From assembly GCA_017621475.1 (NCBI GenBank), contig JAGATA010000041.1, positions 1-64,000 on the forward strand: DNA of 64,000 bases, given 5' to 3'. Under the pieces are notes generated by a model. The model saw only the letters and a list, made by a program, of their open reading frames with translations, was not told the origin of the DNA and did no database searches. This stretch comes from Clostridia bacterium (GTDB lineage Bacteria > Bacillota > Clostridia > Oscillospirales > CAG-272). The stretch's first letter is position 1. Each line of letters starts with the position of its first letter. Shown one piece after another: positions 7,754 through 16,600 of the stretch. Position numbers and translations under genes: made by a program.

Positions 7754-8935
7754 TTATTTATTTTTTGAAATTACGCATTTATCGAGCCTTTCAAAAATGA
7801 CATCAAAACGCTCTTCCGCCCTCATTGCATCGAACCAGCTTCCGGTTGTAAGGTGTTGATAATCCTTCGGAATTATCCAATCCCCCCAGCCGCCCGATTC
7901 CATACAAAGATTTCTATATTCTTTTCCGTTTTCTTCGTGCCAATAAAATTTTCCTTTCAGCGTAAAGCCCTTGAGAGCAGGAGAGGAGCATCCCATTTCA
8001 AAATTTTCCTCCGTGATCGCCATTATGCGTTCAATAACAGATACCGTATCATCAAACGCATCGTACGCGGCATCCATATTTCCAAGCTTTGAAAGCGCCG
8101 CCGTATAACGAAGACCGAGAAGCACCCTCGGGTCGCACCACAGGTCAAGCCCCGCCCCACCGCTTACAATATGCTTTTTATCGGGGTAAAGGCAGTTCAC
8201 GGCATTAAGATAGTTAAGCTGTGTTTCACAAAACCACTTAAAATGAACAGGGTCTTTGCAAAGATATTCCTGCCAATCGTTTGCCGCGCTTATGATGTGT
8301 TCAAGCTCATGCCACAGAATAAACATCCTGACAGGCTCTATCTTATCGAGTTCTTCCTTCTTTTTATATCGATTGAATAATAATGTTGAACGCGCCATAT
8401 CCTCGCGCCCTGCGTATTTATCAAGAAAAGCTCCTATATGTTCGTCGTCCTCCATATCCGCCATGCAGCCGATCACGGCAAAATGCTCTTCCCTTGGGCA
8501 TACCGCAAATATTTCTTCTGCCAAAAGGCGCATTTCTTCAAGCACCCTTTCATTTTTGAAAAGACGCGTTTCCCATAGCTTATTGTACATTCCCCAGAAC
8601 CAATAATATTGGTATTCGCGAAGATTCCTGCGTATCTCGCGCAATAGTTCAATGCTTTTTTGGACGTCCTTTGCGCAAACGGCGGCTTCAAACGAACGCT
8701 GAAGCCCCTCACAAAACTTTTGCTTTTCTTCCTCGGTGCAACCGAGCAACGAGTCTACGGACGTACCGAAAAAGGATGCTATCATAGGCAGCATTTCTAT
8801 ATCGGGATAGGTCGTGCCATTTTCCCAGCGCGAAACGGCTTGGGGGGATGTGCCGAATTTTTCGGCAAGCTGCTCCTGCGTAAGGTCCATACGGCGGCGA
8901 TTTATGCGTATTTGATTTCCCAGATTAAGCTTCAT
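7754..8935 (-). CDS. Large XRE regulator with an alpha-helical C-terminal domain
   Basis: 393 residues. The HTH_3 domain occupies about 5-60 (NQIRINRRRMDLTQEQLAEK, then TSPQAVSRWENGTTYPDIEM). The remaining 330 residues are Trp/Tyr-rich and helical, with runs such as YQYYWFWGMYNKLWETRLF and ALSKLGNMDAAYDAFDDTV. This is reminiscent of TPR-like sensor domains fused to XRE heads in Firmicutes. The start at 8935 is set by ACAGGAGGT 5 nt upstream. Two TGAGAA/TTCTCA palindromes lie upstream at 9033-9069 and are plausible operators. The gene is monocistronic between its own terminator and that of the CoA reductase gene. The ligand is unknown. Confidence 0.75.
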   Translation of the reverse strand: MKLNLGNQIRINRRRMDLTQEQLAEKFGTSPQAVSRWENGTTYPDIEMLPMIASFFGTSVDSLLGCTEEEKQKFCEGLQRSFEAAVCAKDVQKSIELLREIRRNLREYQYYWFWGMYNKLWETRLFKNERVLEEMRLLAEEIFAVCPREEHFAVIGCMADMEDDEHIGAFLDKYAGREDMARSTLLFNRYKKKEELDKIEPVRMFILWHELEHIISAANDWQEYLCKDPVHFKWFCETQLNYLNAVNCLYPDKKHIVSGGAGLDLWCDPRVLLGLRYTAALSKLGNMDAAYDAFDDTVSVIERIMAITEENFEMGCSSPALKGFTLKGKFYWHEENGKEYRNLCMESGGWGDWIIPKDYQHLTTGSWFDAMRAEERFDVIFERLDKCVISKNK

Positions 8936-9032
8936 ATATACCTCCTGTTTATCTTGCTCTGTACAGAGGTCGTGTTTTGCCGGCAATAACAGTATATCAT
9001 ATCCTGCTAATTAAAGTAAGAGCACAGTCTGC

Positions 9033-9069
9033 GAGAATTTTTCTCATTTTTTGAGAATATAGTTTCTCA
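9033..9069. promoter_or_regulatory. Tandem GAGAA/TTCTC palindromes upstream of the XRE gene
   Basis: GAGAA-ttt-TTCTC at 9033-9045 is followed by TGAGAA-TATAGT-TTCTCA at 9052-9069. Both are centred about 100-130 nt before the 8935 start and lie outside any gene. They are candidate binding sites for the XRE protein itself. Confidence 0.5.
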
Positions 9070-9091
9070 TAAATTCCTGTTGATGTATAGT

Positions 9092-9130
9092 AAAAAGTTC
9101 GCCGTTATTAAAATCACAGCGAACTTTTTG
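9092..9130 (-). terminator. Intrinsic terminator of the CoA-disulfide-reductase-like gene
   Basis: AAAAAGTTCGC (9092-9102) pairs with GCGAACTTTTT (9119-9129) just past the stop at 9134. Confidence 0.75.
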
Positions 9131-9133
9131 TGT

Positions 9134-10825
9134 TTATTTATCCATTCCGCAGGCGGTTGCTCTTTCGATCAAGGCGCGGTCATTCATAACCGCATCGTAA
9201 AAGCGGAAACCTCCGGCGAAATTGTAGGTTTCGTAACCGTTACCTTCCAATATTCTGCTTGCAATATAACTGCGAAGCCCACTTTGGCAAATAAGATAAA
9301 CGGGTCTACCCTTTTCCAGCTCATTAAGGCGTCCCCGAAGCTCATCCACGGGAATATTTTTGAACCCGTCTATGTGACCTCGCCTGTATTCGCCGACGGT
9401 TCTCGTATCAAGGAGAGTAACGCTTCCGTCAAAAGGCAAGGTTTCCAAATCATCAATATGCCATTGCTTTACAACACCATTTGCAATATTATCTATTATA
9501 AAGCCTGCCATATTTACGGGATCTTTTGCAGAAGAATACGGCGGTGCATAAGCAAGATCCAACTCTTTAAGCTCCGTTGCCTTCATACCTGCGCGTATCG
9601 CAGTAGCGATCACGTCGATGCGCTTGTCAACTCCGTCATATCCGATTATCTGCGCGCCGAGCAAACGGAAGCTTTCTTTTTCAAAGACAACTTTCATCGT
9701 CATCACTTTGCCGCCGGGATAGTAACCTGCGTGGTTCATAGGCGAAAGAATGACCGATTCCGCGTCAATTCCCGCTTTTTTTGCATTTCGCTCGTTTATT
9801 CCCGTAAGAGCCGCCGTCATATCAAATATTTTGATGATAGAACTTCCCTGCGAGCCCTTGTATCGGCTATCTCTGCCGCAAATATTATCCGCTATAATGC
9901 GTCCCTGCTTATTGGCAGGTCCCGCAAGAGAGATAAGCGCGTCCTCTCCCGTAATAAAATTTTTCACCTGCACCGCATCTCCCGCAGCATAAATATCTGG
10001 TATCGAAGTTTCCATTTTGTCGTTTACGATGATACTTCCCTTTATACCAAGCTCAAGTCCCGCCTCTTTTGCAAGAGCCGTATCCGGCGTTACCCCTATG
10101 GCAAGAACCGCCATATCCGCGTGAAGAGCTGTTCCGCCGTTCAAAATAACGTCAACTCCGCCGCCGCTTTTTTCAATCCCCTCTACCGAACGCCCAAGAA
10201 CCAAGCGAACTTCGTGCTTTCTCATGTCGCTATGGATAAAAGAAGCCATATCGGAATCAAACGGGTTCATCAGTTGTTTTCCGTTTTGAACGATAGTAAC
10301 GTCCATACCAAGCTCACGCAAATTTTCCGCGAGCTCCAGGCTTATAAAGCCGCCACCTGCAAGGATTGCAGACTTGGGATGATTTTTGTTGATATATTCC
10401 TTGATACGAAGAGTATCTTCCACGGTACGAAGCGTAAACAGCGCATCTGTTTTCATTATCGGGAAGCGAGGCTGCACAGGTTTAGCGCCCATAGAAAGAA
10501 TGAGCTTATCATAGCTTTCTTCAAATGCTTCCCCTGTTTCAAGATTATTTACAGATACCGTTTTTCTTTCGGGATGGATGGCTGTCACTTCGTGATGTAC
10601 CCTCATATCCACACGGAAACGATTGAAAAAGCTCTGCGGTGTCTGGAGTGTCAGCTCCTCCGGGTCGGTTATAACATCTCCCAAATAATAGGGCAAACCG
10701 CAATTTGCATAGGAGATAAATCCCGAACGCTCAAATACAACGATCTGCGCATTCTCATCAAGCCTACGTATGCGCGCGGCGGCTGTCGCTCCTCCCGCCA
10801 CGCCTCCAACAATAACTACTTTCAT
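9134..10825 (-). CDS. CoA-disulfide reductase-like FAD/NAD(P) oxidoreductase with C-terminal rhodanese domain
   Basis: 563 residues. It has an FAD-binding N-terminus (KVVIVGGVAGGATAAARIRR), the redox Cys at residue 42 in ISYANCGLPYYLG, and an NAD-binding loop near 155-170 (AILAGGGFISLELAENL). A second FAD motif is IYAAGDAVQV, and residues about 335-445 form the dimerisation domain. Residues about 465-555 are a rhodanese domain with its Cys in YLICQSGLRS. The order matches the CoADR-RHD fusions (NADH-dependent persulfide or CoA-disulfide reductases), which reduce low-molecular-weight disulfides or persulfides; a role in sulfur or oxidative-stress metabolism is likely. It is monocistronic, with a promoter at 10893-10921 and a leader hairpin at 10848-10875. 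NADH oxidase activity is the alternative. Confidence 0.88.
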   Translation of the reverse strand: MKVVIVGGVAGGATAAARIRRLDENAQIVVFERSGFISYANCGLPYYLGDVITDPEELTLQTPQSFFNRFRVDMRVHHEVTAIHPERKTVSVNNLETGEAFEESYDKLILSMGAKPVQPRFPIMKTDALFTLRTVEDTLRIKEYINKNHPKSAILAGGGFISLELAENLRELGMDVTIVQNGKQLMNPFDSDMASFIHSDMRKHEVRLVLGRSVEGIEKSGGGVDVILNGGTALHADMAVLAIGVTPDTALAKEAGLELGIKGSIIVNDKMETSIPDIYAAGDAVQVKNFITGEDALISLAGPANKQGRIIADNICGRDSRYKGSQGSSIIKIFDMTAALTGINERNAKKAGIDAESVILSPMNHAGYYPGGKVMTMKVVFEKESFRLLGAQIIGYDGVDKRIDVIATAIRAGMKATELKELDLAYAPPYSSAKDPVNMAGFIIDNIANGVVKQWHIDDLETLPFDGSVTLLDTRTVGEYRRGHIDGFKNIPVDELRGRLNELEKGRPVYLICQSGLRSYIASRILEGNGYETYNFAGGFRFYDAVMNDRALIERATACGMDK

Positions 10826-10847
10826 AATTAACGCTCCATCATTCCAA

Positions 10848-10875
10848 GAGGGGATTTTTTATATATTGACCCCTC
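10848..10875 (-). promoter_or_regulatory. Hairpin in the leader of the CoADR-like gene
   Basis: On the minus strand GAGGGG and CCCCTC pair around a 16-nt A/T-rich loop between the promoter and the start codon. No T-tract follows, so it is not a terminator. It might affect mRNA stability or translation. Confidence 0.35.
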
Positions 10876-10892
10876 AAAAATTCTATGTTTCT

Positions 10893-10921
10893 ATTATACT
10901 ATAAATTCGCTTTAACTTCAA
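10893..10921 (-). promoter_or_regulatory. Sigma-A promoter of the CoADR-like gene
   Basis: TTGAAG and TATAAT are 17 nt apart on the minus strand, about 70 nt before the start at 10825. Confidence 0.7.
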
Positions 10922-10950
10922 TATAAATATGTATCTGCGCATAATTCATA

Positions 10951-10982
10951 AAAAAAACAGAACGCGCCGCGTTCTGTTTTTT
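10951..10982 (-). terminator. Intrinsic terminator of the ABC exporter operon
   Basis: CAGAACGCG and CGCGTTCTG form a GC-rich stem flanked by A and T runs on both sides, directly after the stop of the 12770 gene. Confidence 0.8.
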
Positions 10983-10985
10983 GCT

Positions 10986-12770
10986 TTATACGTATTTGCT
11001 TGCCTGCAGCCTAAAGAGCTCCGCATACTTTCCGTTCTGCTTCAAAAGCTCGAAGTGAGAGCCCTGTTCCACGATATGTCCGTCGCCGATAACGAGGATC
11101 TTATCGGCAAGGGTCGTGTTGGAGAGCCTGTGAGATATCGTAACGGAACTTTTGCCCTCGCTCAGGCGATAGAGCTTTTCAAATATCCTGTCCTCCGAGA
11201 TCGGGTCGAGCGCGGCGGAGGGCTCGTCAAGTATCATATATTCGCTATCCTTGAAGTAAGCGCGCGCAAGCCCAACGAGCTGCCATTGACCGCCAGAAAG
11301 GTCCTTGCCGTTGTCGGCGTAATATCTTCCCAGCACGCTGTCAAACCCGTCCTCCCAATCCTTTATAACGTCGCTTGCGCCGCTTATGTCGCAAGCCTTT
11401 TTCAGTTTTTCTTCGTTAAATCGCTCGCCAAAATCGGAAAGCGCAATAATCTCGCGCAGCGGCAAACAGTAAGTAACGTAGTCTTGGAAAAGCACCCCGA
11501 ATATTTTTCTTACGGCGTAAACGTCATACTCCCGGATATCCACCCCGTCAAGCTTTATGCACCCCTCCTCGGGATCGTAAAAACGGAACATCAGCTTTAT
11601 GATAGTGCTTTTTCCTGCGCCGTTAAGCCCTATAAGCCCTATCTTTTCGTGCGGTTCTATGGCAAAGGAGCAATTTTTCAGCACGTATTCTTCCGAGTTG
11701 GGATAGCGGAAGGATACGTTGCAAAACTCTATCTTAGGGTTGTTTGAAGGTTTAAGCGTGCCGCTTTTTTCGGTCTTCGGCTCCATATCCATAAACTCCT
11801 GCAGTTCCAAAAGCTTTGCGTTATCATTCAGAAAATGGTTTATCTTCTGCGTTAAAAGCCCCGCTTGCTCGCGCAGGCGCGTCACCATACTAAGGTTGTA
11901 TTGCAGATCTCCTATGCCGATAATACCGCCGAATACGTCGAACGCGGACATCGTAAGCACCAAAAATTCGCTCGATACGTTCACTATCGTGATAAGCGTG
12001 TTGAGGACGGAATGCTTTATATCCTCCGCTTTATTGATACGGTAGAGCTTTTTCCAAAGATCTTTATATTTCGCAATAAAATAATCTCCCGTGTTGTGAA
12101 GCTTTACCTCAAACTGAACGTCATTGTTAAAAAACACGTCGCGGTAATACTCCATTTTGCGGTTATCGCGCACCTGCTCCTTCTCCATACGAAGCCTTTT
12201 CTCCGTATGCTTTTTGTTATAGAGCATATACGGAACGAGAAGCAAGAGCGTTACAAGTCCCAGCCACCATCTATAAGCGCAAACGATGGCAAGCGTTGCG
12301 GCGACGTTGATAACGGCGGAAATTATATCGAACACGACCCACGACATATTCATCACAACAACAAAGCTGCCGCGTGTGTGCTTCACCTTATCGCCCATCT
12401 TTGCGGAATCGAAAAAGGAAAGGTCCATTTTCGCCGTTTTTTCCATCATCATTTTTTCCATATAAAATATCAGCTCATCCGTATAGCGGTCGTCAACGTA
12501 GCTGTCAAACCTGAAAAGCAGATGCGAGGAAAGCAGGAGCAAAATGTAAATGCAAAGGCAAAGGACGATATGCTCCGCATTTTGCCCAAAGCTTGTTATA
12601 CCGTTGAGTACCTCTTTCCAGAGCCAGATATTTAAAAGAGGCATTGCCGTTGTGGAAAGAAGGATGATAAGCTTCATCGAAAAATAAAATTTTGAAGCAA
12701 GAAAGCTTATTTTTATTCCGAACCATACGTTTTTTATGATCCCGGAGAAATTTTCTCTTTTATTGTTCAT
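10986..12770 (-). CDS. ABC exporter half-transporter (membrane domain plus ATPase), subunit B
   Basis: 594 residues. The first 320 residues hold about six membrane helices, including LIILLSTTAMPLLNIWLW, IVLCLCIYILLLLSSHLLF and WWLGLVTLLLLVPYMLY. The C-terminal ATPase has Walker A GLNGAGKST (near 380), signature LSGGQWQLVGLARA, Walker B YMILDEPSAALD and the switch His in TISHRLSN. It is a type IV exporter subunit. Its start overlaps the stop of subunit A by 11 nt, which argues for a heterodimer. Substrate is unknown; peptide, lipid or drug export are all possible. It is the last gene of the operon that begins with the ABC-class ATPase at 16600. Confidence 0.85.
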   Translation of the reverse strand: MNNKRENFSGIIKNVWFGIKISFLASKFYFSMKLIILLSTTAMPLLNIWLWKEVLNGITSFGQNAEHIVLCLCIYILLLLSSHLLFRFDSYVDDRYTDELIFYMEKMMMEKTAKMDLSFFDSAKMGDKVKHTRGSFVVVMNMSWVVFDIISAVINVAATLAIVCAYRWWLGLVTLLLLVPYMLYNKKHTEKRLRMEKEQVRDNRKMEYYRDVFFNNDVQFEVKLHNTGDYFIAKYKDLWKKLYRINKAEDIKHSVLNTLITIVNVSSEFLVLTMSAFDVFGGIIGIGDLQYNLSMVTRLREQAGLLTQKINHFLNDNAKLLELQEFMDMEPKTEKSGTLKPSNNPKIEFCNVSFRYPNSEEYVLKNCSFAIEPHEKIGLIGLNGAGKSTIIKLMFRFYDPEEGCIKLDGVDIREYDVYAVRKIFGVLFQDYVTYCLPLREIIALSDFGERFNEEKLKKACDISGASDVIKDWEDGFDSVLGRYYADNGKDLSGGQWQLVGLARAYFKDSEYMILDEPSAALDPISEDRIFEKLYRLSEGKSSVTISHRLSNTTLADKILVIGDGHIVEQGSHFELLKQNGKYAELFRLQASKYV

Positions 12771-14562
12771 ATCGATCCGCCTCCTTTGCCGTATATTTCT
12801 CTTTCTGGAGGTTATAGAGCCTTGCGTACATACCGCCGAGCGAGGTAAGCTCTTCGTGCGTGCCCTGCCCCGTTATTCTGCCGTTTTCCAGAACGATTAT
12901 CTTGTTTGATATACGCGAGCCCGATATTCTGTGGGATATCATTATGCCCGTTTTGCCGTCCGATATGGACTCGAAATTTTTAAAAATTCTATCCTCCGCC
13001 TGCGCGTCGAGCGCGGCGGAAGGCTCGTCGAAAATAACTATCTGTGCATTTTTGAAATATGCGCGCGAAAGCGCTATCTTCTGCCACTGCCCCTTGGAAA
13101 GCGCCGTTCCCTTATCGTCGAAATTTCGGCTCATAAAGGAATCAAGACCTTTTTCAAGCTTCGGCTGAATATCCCCGTAGATACCGCTTTGCAAAAGCAC
13201 GGCTTCGATCTCTTCGTCATTTTCCATTCTTTCAAGGGCGGAAAGCGAAACGTTCTCTCGGAGCGTAAGCGGATACTGCACAAAGCTTTGGAAAAGCGCG
13301 GAAAAGAGCTTTCGCACTTCTCTTATATCGTAATCCTCCATAGGATAGCCGTTTATAAGTATCCTTCCCGAATCGGGCGTGTAGAGCCCCAGCATCAGCT
13401 TTATGATGGTAGATTTGCCGGAGCCGTTTATGCCGACGATGGAAAGCTTATCACCCCTCTCAAGCGCAAAGGAAGCGCCCGAAAGTATATATTTTTCCGT
13501 ATGCGGATATTTAAAATACACGTTTTCAAAAGCGAGAGATTCAAAACGAGAAAGCACGCGCACGCCGTTTATATTTTCCGTCTTTTCTTCAAAAAACGCA
13601 AACATTTTGCCCATACACTCCGCAACACAGCAAAAAGCATCCGCGATAAACCACGTTATCTCCTGGAAGCGGTCCGTTATCGTTCCGGCGAAGCCGATGT
13701 AGAGCGCAACGTCACCGATGCCGATGGTCCCGTTTACCGCTTTAAAGATAACGTAAGCGATAAATATCATCTCTCCCGATCTTCGGAACAGCTCTATAAA
13801 AAGCTTTCCGCGCAACACCCTTTTCCCGAGCTTTTTGTTTTCTTTTATATAACGTTCCTTTTCTTCCTCGTACCTTCCCTTTATAGGGTCTGTAAGGTCA
13901 TACATCCTCACGTCCTTTGCAGGCCACGCATCCGTCAGCATCCAGCGGTAGTAGAATGATTTCCGAAGATTGGGCGCGTGCTCCCGCCTGAAATCATCCG
14001 TTTTTCGGCAGTAATACTCGTTAAAGATACAGTTCGGAACGGTAAGAACCAAAAGTATGATCGAAAATCCGAGCGAAAAGGAGGCAAGCGTCACAAAAAC
14101 AACGGAGAACGAATAGACGCATGATAACGTATCCGTAACGCGGAAGATAAGCTGTACTGCCACGTTTTTCGTATAGCGCACCTCCGCGACCGTATCCTTG
14201 CATTTTGAAGAATCTAGCATTCCCATAGGGAGCGCGGAAAGTTTTTCTGCAAGGCGGCATTCGTAAAGGTGCTGTGCTTTTTTTGTGATAGTGCTTCTTG
14301 TAAGGCTTTGCGCGGACACAACGCCGCGGTTCAATACCACGGCAAGGCCGTAAAGAAGCACAAAAAGCAATATTTTTTCAATGTCAGGTGCTTCGTGAGT
14401 CAAAGCATCCAAAATATATTTGAGCAAAAAAGCCGTCAAAAGCGGAAACGAGGTCCTGACCGTCTTTAACGCAAAATCAATAAATATCAAAAACCTGCTT
14501 GAACTGAATATAAGATCCCAAGAATATGCCACGGATCTTGCCGTAAGTTTTATATTATTCAT
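12760..14562 (-). CDS. ABC exporter half-transporter, subunit A with altered signature motif
   Basis: 600 residues with about six N-terminal membrane helices (LLFVLLYGLAVVLNRGVV, SFSVVFVTLASFSLGFSIIL and others). The ATPase domain has Walker A GINGSGKST, Walker B QIVIFDEPSAALD and the switch His in MISHRISG. Its signature reads LSKGQWQKIALSRA, with Lys replacing the second Gly of LSGGQ. A degenerate signature in one subunit and a canonical one in the partner at 12770 is typical of asymmetric heterodimeric exporters. The ATG at 14562 follows GGGGGTGAGG at 5 nt; a TTG five codons earlier is not favoured. The XRE gene ends 15 nt upstream. Confidence 0.85.
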   Translation of the reverse strand: MNNIKLTARSVAYSWDLIFSSSRFLIFIDFALKTVRTSFPLLTAFLLKYILDALTHEAPDIEKILLFVLLYGLAVVLNRGVVSAQSLTRSTITKKAQHLYECRLAEKLSALPMGMLDSSKCKDTVAEVRYTKNVAVQLIFRVTDTLSCVYSFSVVFVTLASFSLGFSIILLVLTVPNCIFNEYYCRKTDDFRREHAPNLRKSFYYRWMLTDAWPAKDVRMYDLTDPIKGRYEEEKERYIKENKKLGKRVLRGKLFIELFRRSGEMIFIAYVIFKAVNGTIGIGDVALYIGFAGTITDRFQEITWFIADAFCCVAECMGKMFAFFEEKTENINGVRVLSRFESLAFENVYFKYPHTEKYILSGASFALERGDKLSIVGINGSGKSTIIKLMLGLYTPDSGRILINGYPMEDYDIREVRKLFSALFQSFVQYPLTLRENVSLSALERMENDEEIEAVLLQSGIYGDIQPKLEKGLDSFMSRNFDDKGTALSKGQWQKIALSRAYFKNAQIVIFDEPSAALDAQAEDRIFKNFESISDGKTGIMISHRISGSRISNKIIVLENGRITGQGTHEELTSLGGMYARLYNLQKEKYTAKEADRYEQ

Positions 14563-14577
14563 AGGCCTCACCCCCAA

Positions 14578-14790
14578 TCACTCCGCGCTTCCTTCAAAGA
14601 AATCGTCCACGCGGCATTCCAATATTTTTGCAAGACGGGGCAGGAAGATTATATCGGGATAGCATTTTTCCTGCTCCCATTTGCAAACGGCTTGTGCGGA
14701 AACGCCGATGAGCCTTCCGAAATCATTAAGTGAAAGGGCGTTTTTGCTTCTGTAAGACTTTATTTTTTCTGCAATGGTAATTTTCATCAT
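14578..14790 (-). CDS. XRE-family regulator inside the ABC operon
   Basis: 70 residues, essentially one HTH_3 domain: IAEKIKSYRSKNALSLNDFG, then IGVSAQAVCKWEQEKCYPDI, then IFLPRLAKILECRVDDFFEG. The SQAxxKWE turn and the YPDI tail are typical of DNA-binding XRE proteins. Its ribosome site (AAGGAGG) overlaps the end of the ABC-class ATPase gene upstream (stop at 14798-14800), so it is translated from the same mRNA. A repressor encoded between the ATPase and the exporter probably regulates the whole unit. Two in-frame ATGs (14790, 14787) are equally possible starts. Confidence 0.8.
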   Translation of the reverse strand: MMKITIAEKIKSYRSKNALSLNDFGRLIGVSAQAVCKWEQEKCYPDIIFLPRLAKILECRVDDFFEGSAE

Positions 14791-14797
14791 ATCTGCA

Positions 14798-16600
14798 TCA
14801 CGCCTCCTTCAAAAATTTTATCTTTCTCATACGGTTGATAAGCGCGAAAAGCTCCTGCTTGCGCGGAAGATCGAGAAACCTTTCGCAAGTGGTGAAGAAC
14901 GCGGAATAGAGAATATCTATTCCCTCCTTCTCCGTTTTTTCGTACATATCATCTATCTTTTTGCAAATGTCAACCACGTTATCCTTGTTTGAAAGCTCAA
15001 GATAACGGAGCATAAAGCCGAGCGTGTCGAGCTGACGCGCAGAGATGACGTCGTGCAATCCGCGCACGTCTATCCTCTCGTCCCCGATAAGGATAAAGCC
15101 CATGTCGGAAACCTCCAGCTTTTCCGTGCCGCTTCCCTCCGGGTAGGAGGAAAATCCATCGGCGTAGAGCGTTCTGCCCTGCGCCCAGTTTGCGCCCTCC
15201 GGGAACTGCGGTGCAGAGCCGCGCAAGGCACATATATCCTTTGCTCTTGCCGTAACGTCGTGTATAAGGTAATCCTCCATCAGATAGACCCTGTCCGCAA
15301 CGGAAAGGTATTCGCCGCTTCCGCCGATAACAAGAATGGTGGAAACGCCGCGAGCAAGGAAAAGCTCGTTCACTCTGTCCGTAAACGGCGTTATGGGCTC
15401 TTTTTCGATAAGCTCCTTCATCATACCGTCGCGGATCATAAAGTTCGTGGCACTCCTATCCTCGTCTATAAGAAGAAGCTTTGCGCCCACGTCAACGGCT
15501 TCCATAATATTTGCCGCCTGGGAAGTAGAGCCCGATGCGTGGTCAGTGGAAAAATCCGCCGTGTCCCCGCCGGGGAGCCACTTTATAAAAGGCGAAATAT
15601 TTACGTGTTTTACGCTTCGCCCGTCCTCAGCGGAGATGGTCACGGCGCTTTCGTCCGTGATGCAAAGCTCGCGGCCGTCCCCGAAAACGTGGTCGTATAT
15701 TCCCGCGGAAATGGCATCGAGCAGCGTGGATTTTCCCGAATAGCCGCCGCCCGTTATAACGGTAACGCCTTTTTTGATACCCATACCGCGCACACCGCAT
15801 ATCTCTATCTCGTCGTCGGGCGTGGACTTGAACGGCACGGCGTCGAGCATAGGAAGGTCAGTTCCCTCGGCACGCGGCAATATGCTGCCGTTGGCAACGA
15901 AAGCGCAATATTCGCTCCCTTTAAGGCTTTTGCGAATGTCGCTCTGTTTTCTTGCAAGCGATATGCTCGCTTCAAGCGCGCCACCGTCAAAATTCATTAT
16001 AAAGCGATCGACCGCATCGGGCAGGTCGCGGCAGAGCATCTGCACCGTTTTGCGGAGCTTCTTTTTGGGAAGCTGGACCTGCAACCTTATGCAAAGGCAC
16101 ATAAGCGGCGGGCGAGAAACTCCGTCATTCAAAAGTACAACTTCCGAGCCGCGCAAATATCTGTAATCCTTCTGCGGGCAAAGCCCGAAGTACGCCGTGT
16201 TGCGCTTCAGCACCTCGCCGCCGGGGCGGCACAAATAATATTTTCCGTTTTCGTTATCTGGTCGGCTTCTGTTATAAAGCTCCTCGTTAAGCTCCTCGAT
16301 GTATTTTCCGAAGGCGCGAAGGCAAAAGTCCGCCGCCGCGGTCTTCATATCTGCCTCCATCGTATCGATACTGAGCATATCGCAGGGTATGCTTATAGTC
16401 ACGGTCGGCTTATCCTGCGCCAGCTTGTGCGTTCCCGTTATCTGAAAACCTATTCTTTCGTTATAATAAGTCGGGTTATATTCGTCCACAGGGTCCATAT
16501 CATATGCCGGATCGTGAACGAGCATATAACCCTCATACATTTCCTTGTACGTTGTTGTACTTGTTTCCATAGCCAATAATTTGTTTTTTAATCTCTTCAT
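14798..16600 (-). CDS. Predicted ATPase of the ABC class (PF09818/MRB1590-like), not a transporter subunit
   Basis: 600 residues, soluble. Residues about 1-230 form the family's N-terminal domain (YYNERIGFQITGTHKLAQD, PCDMLSIDTMEADMKTAAAD). The ATPase core follows with Walker A GGGYSGKSTLLDAI (near 290), a Ser/Thr-rich stretch DHASGSTSQAANIMEA in place of LSGGQ, and a Walker B-like LLLIDEDRSATNFMIRD. This arrangement is diagnostic of the bacterial ABC_ATPase family whose trypanosomal relative MRB1590 acts in RNA editing; bacterial function is unknown. The ATG at 16600 is favoured because AAGAGGGG is 6 nt away, while the ATG at 16606 abuts it. An overlapping 40-codon frame starts upstream at 16655. 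It is the first large gene of the exporter operon. Confidence 0.85.
   Translation of the reverse strand: MKRLKNKLLAMETSTTTYKEMYEGYMLVHDPAYDMDPVDEYNPTYYNERIGFQITGTHKLAQDKPTVTISIPCDMLSIDTMEADMKTAAADFCLRAFGKYIEELNEELYNRSRPDNENGKYYLCRPGGEVLKRNTAYFGLCPQKDYRYLRGSEVVLLNDGVSRPPLMCLCIRLQVQLPKKKLRKTVQMLCRDLPDAVDRFIMNFDGGALEASISLARKQSDIRKSLKGSEYCAFVANGSILPRAEGTDLPMLDAVPFKSTPDDEIEICGVRGMGIKKGVTVITGGGYSGKSTLLDAISAGIYDHVFGDGRELCITDESAVTISAEDGRSVKHVNISPFIKWLPGGDTADFSTDHASGSTSQAANIMEAVDVGAKLLLIDEDRSATNFMIRDGMMKELIEKEPITPFTDRVNELFLARGVSTILVIGGSGEYLSVADRVYLMEDYLIHDVTARAKDICALRGSAPQFPEGANWAQGRTLYADGFSSYPEGSGTEKLEVSDMGFILIGDERIDVRGLHDVISARQLDTLGFMLRYLELSNKDNVVDICKKIDDMYEKTEKEGIDILYSAFFTTCERFLDLPRKQELFALINRMRKIKFLKEA

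Noticed and set aside
9080-10831. A 583-codon open frame on the plus strand opposite the CoADR-like gene
   Set aside because: It has no ribosome site, low-complexity basic composition and no family match; the minus-strand gene is certain. It is a codon-usage shadow.
15053-16579. A 508-codon plus-strand frame opposite the ABC-class ATPase
   Set aside because: No ribosome site or motif; the antisense gene carries clear Walker motifs.
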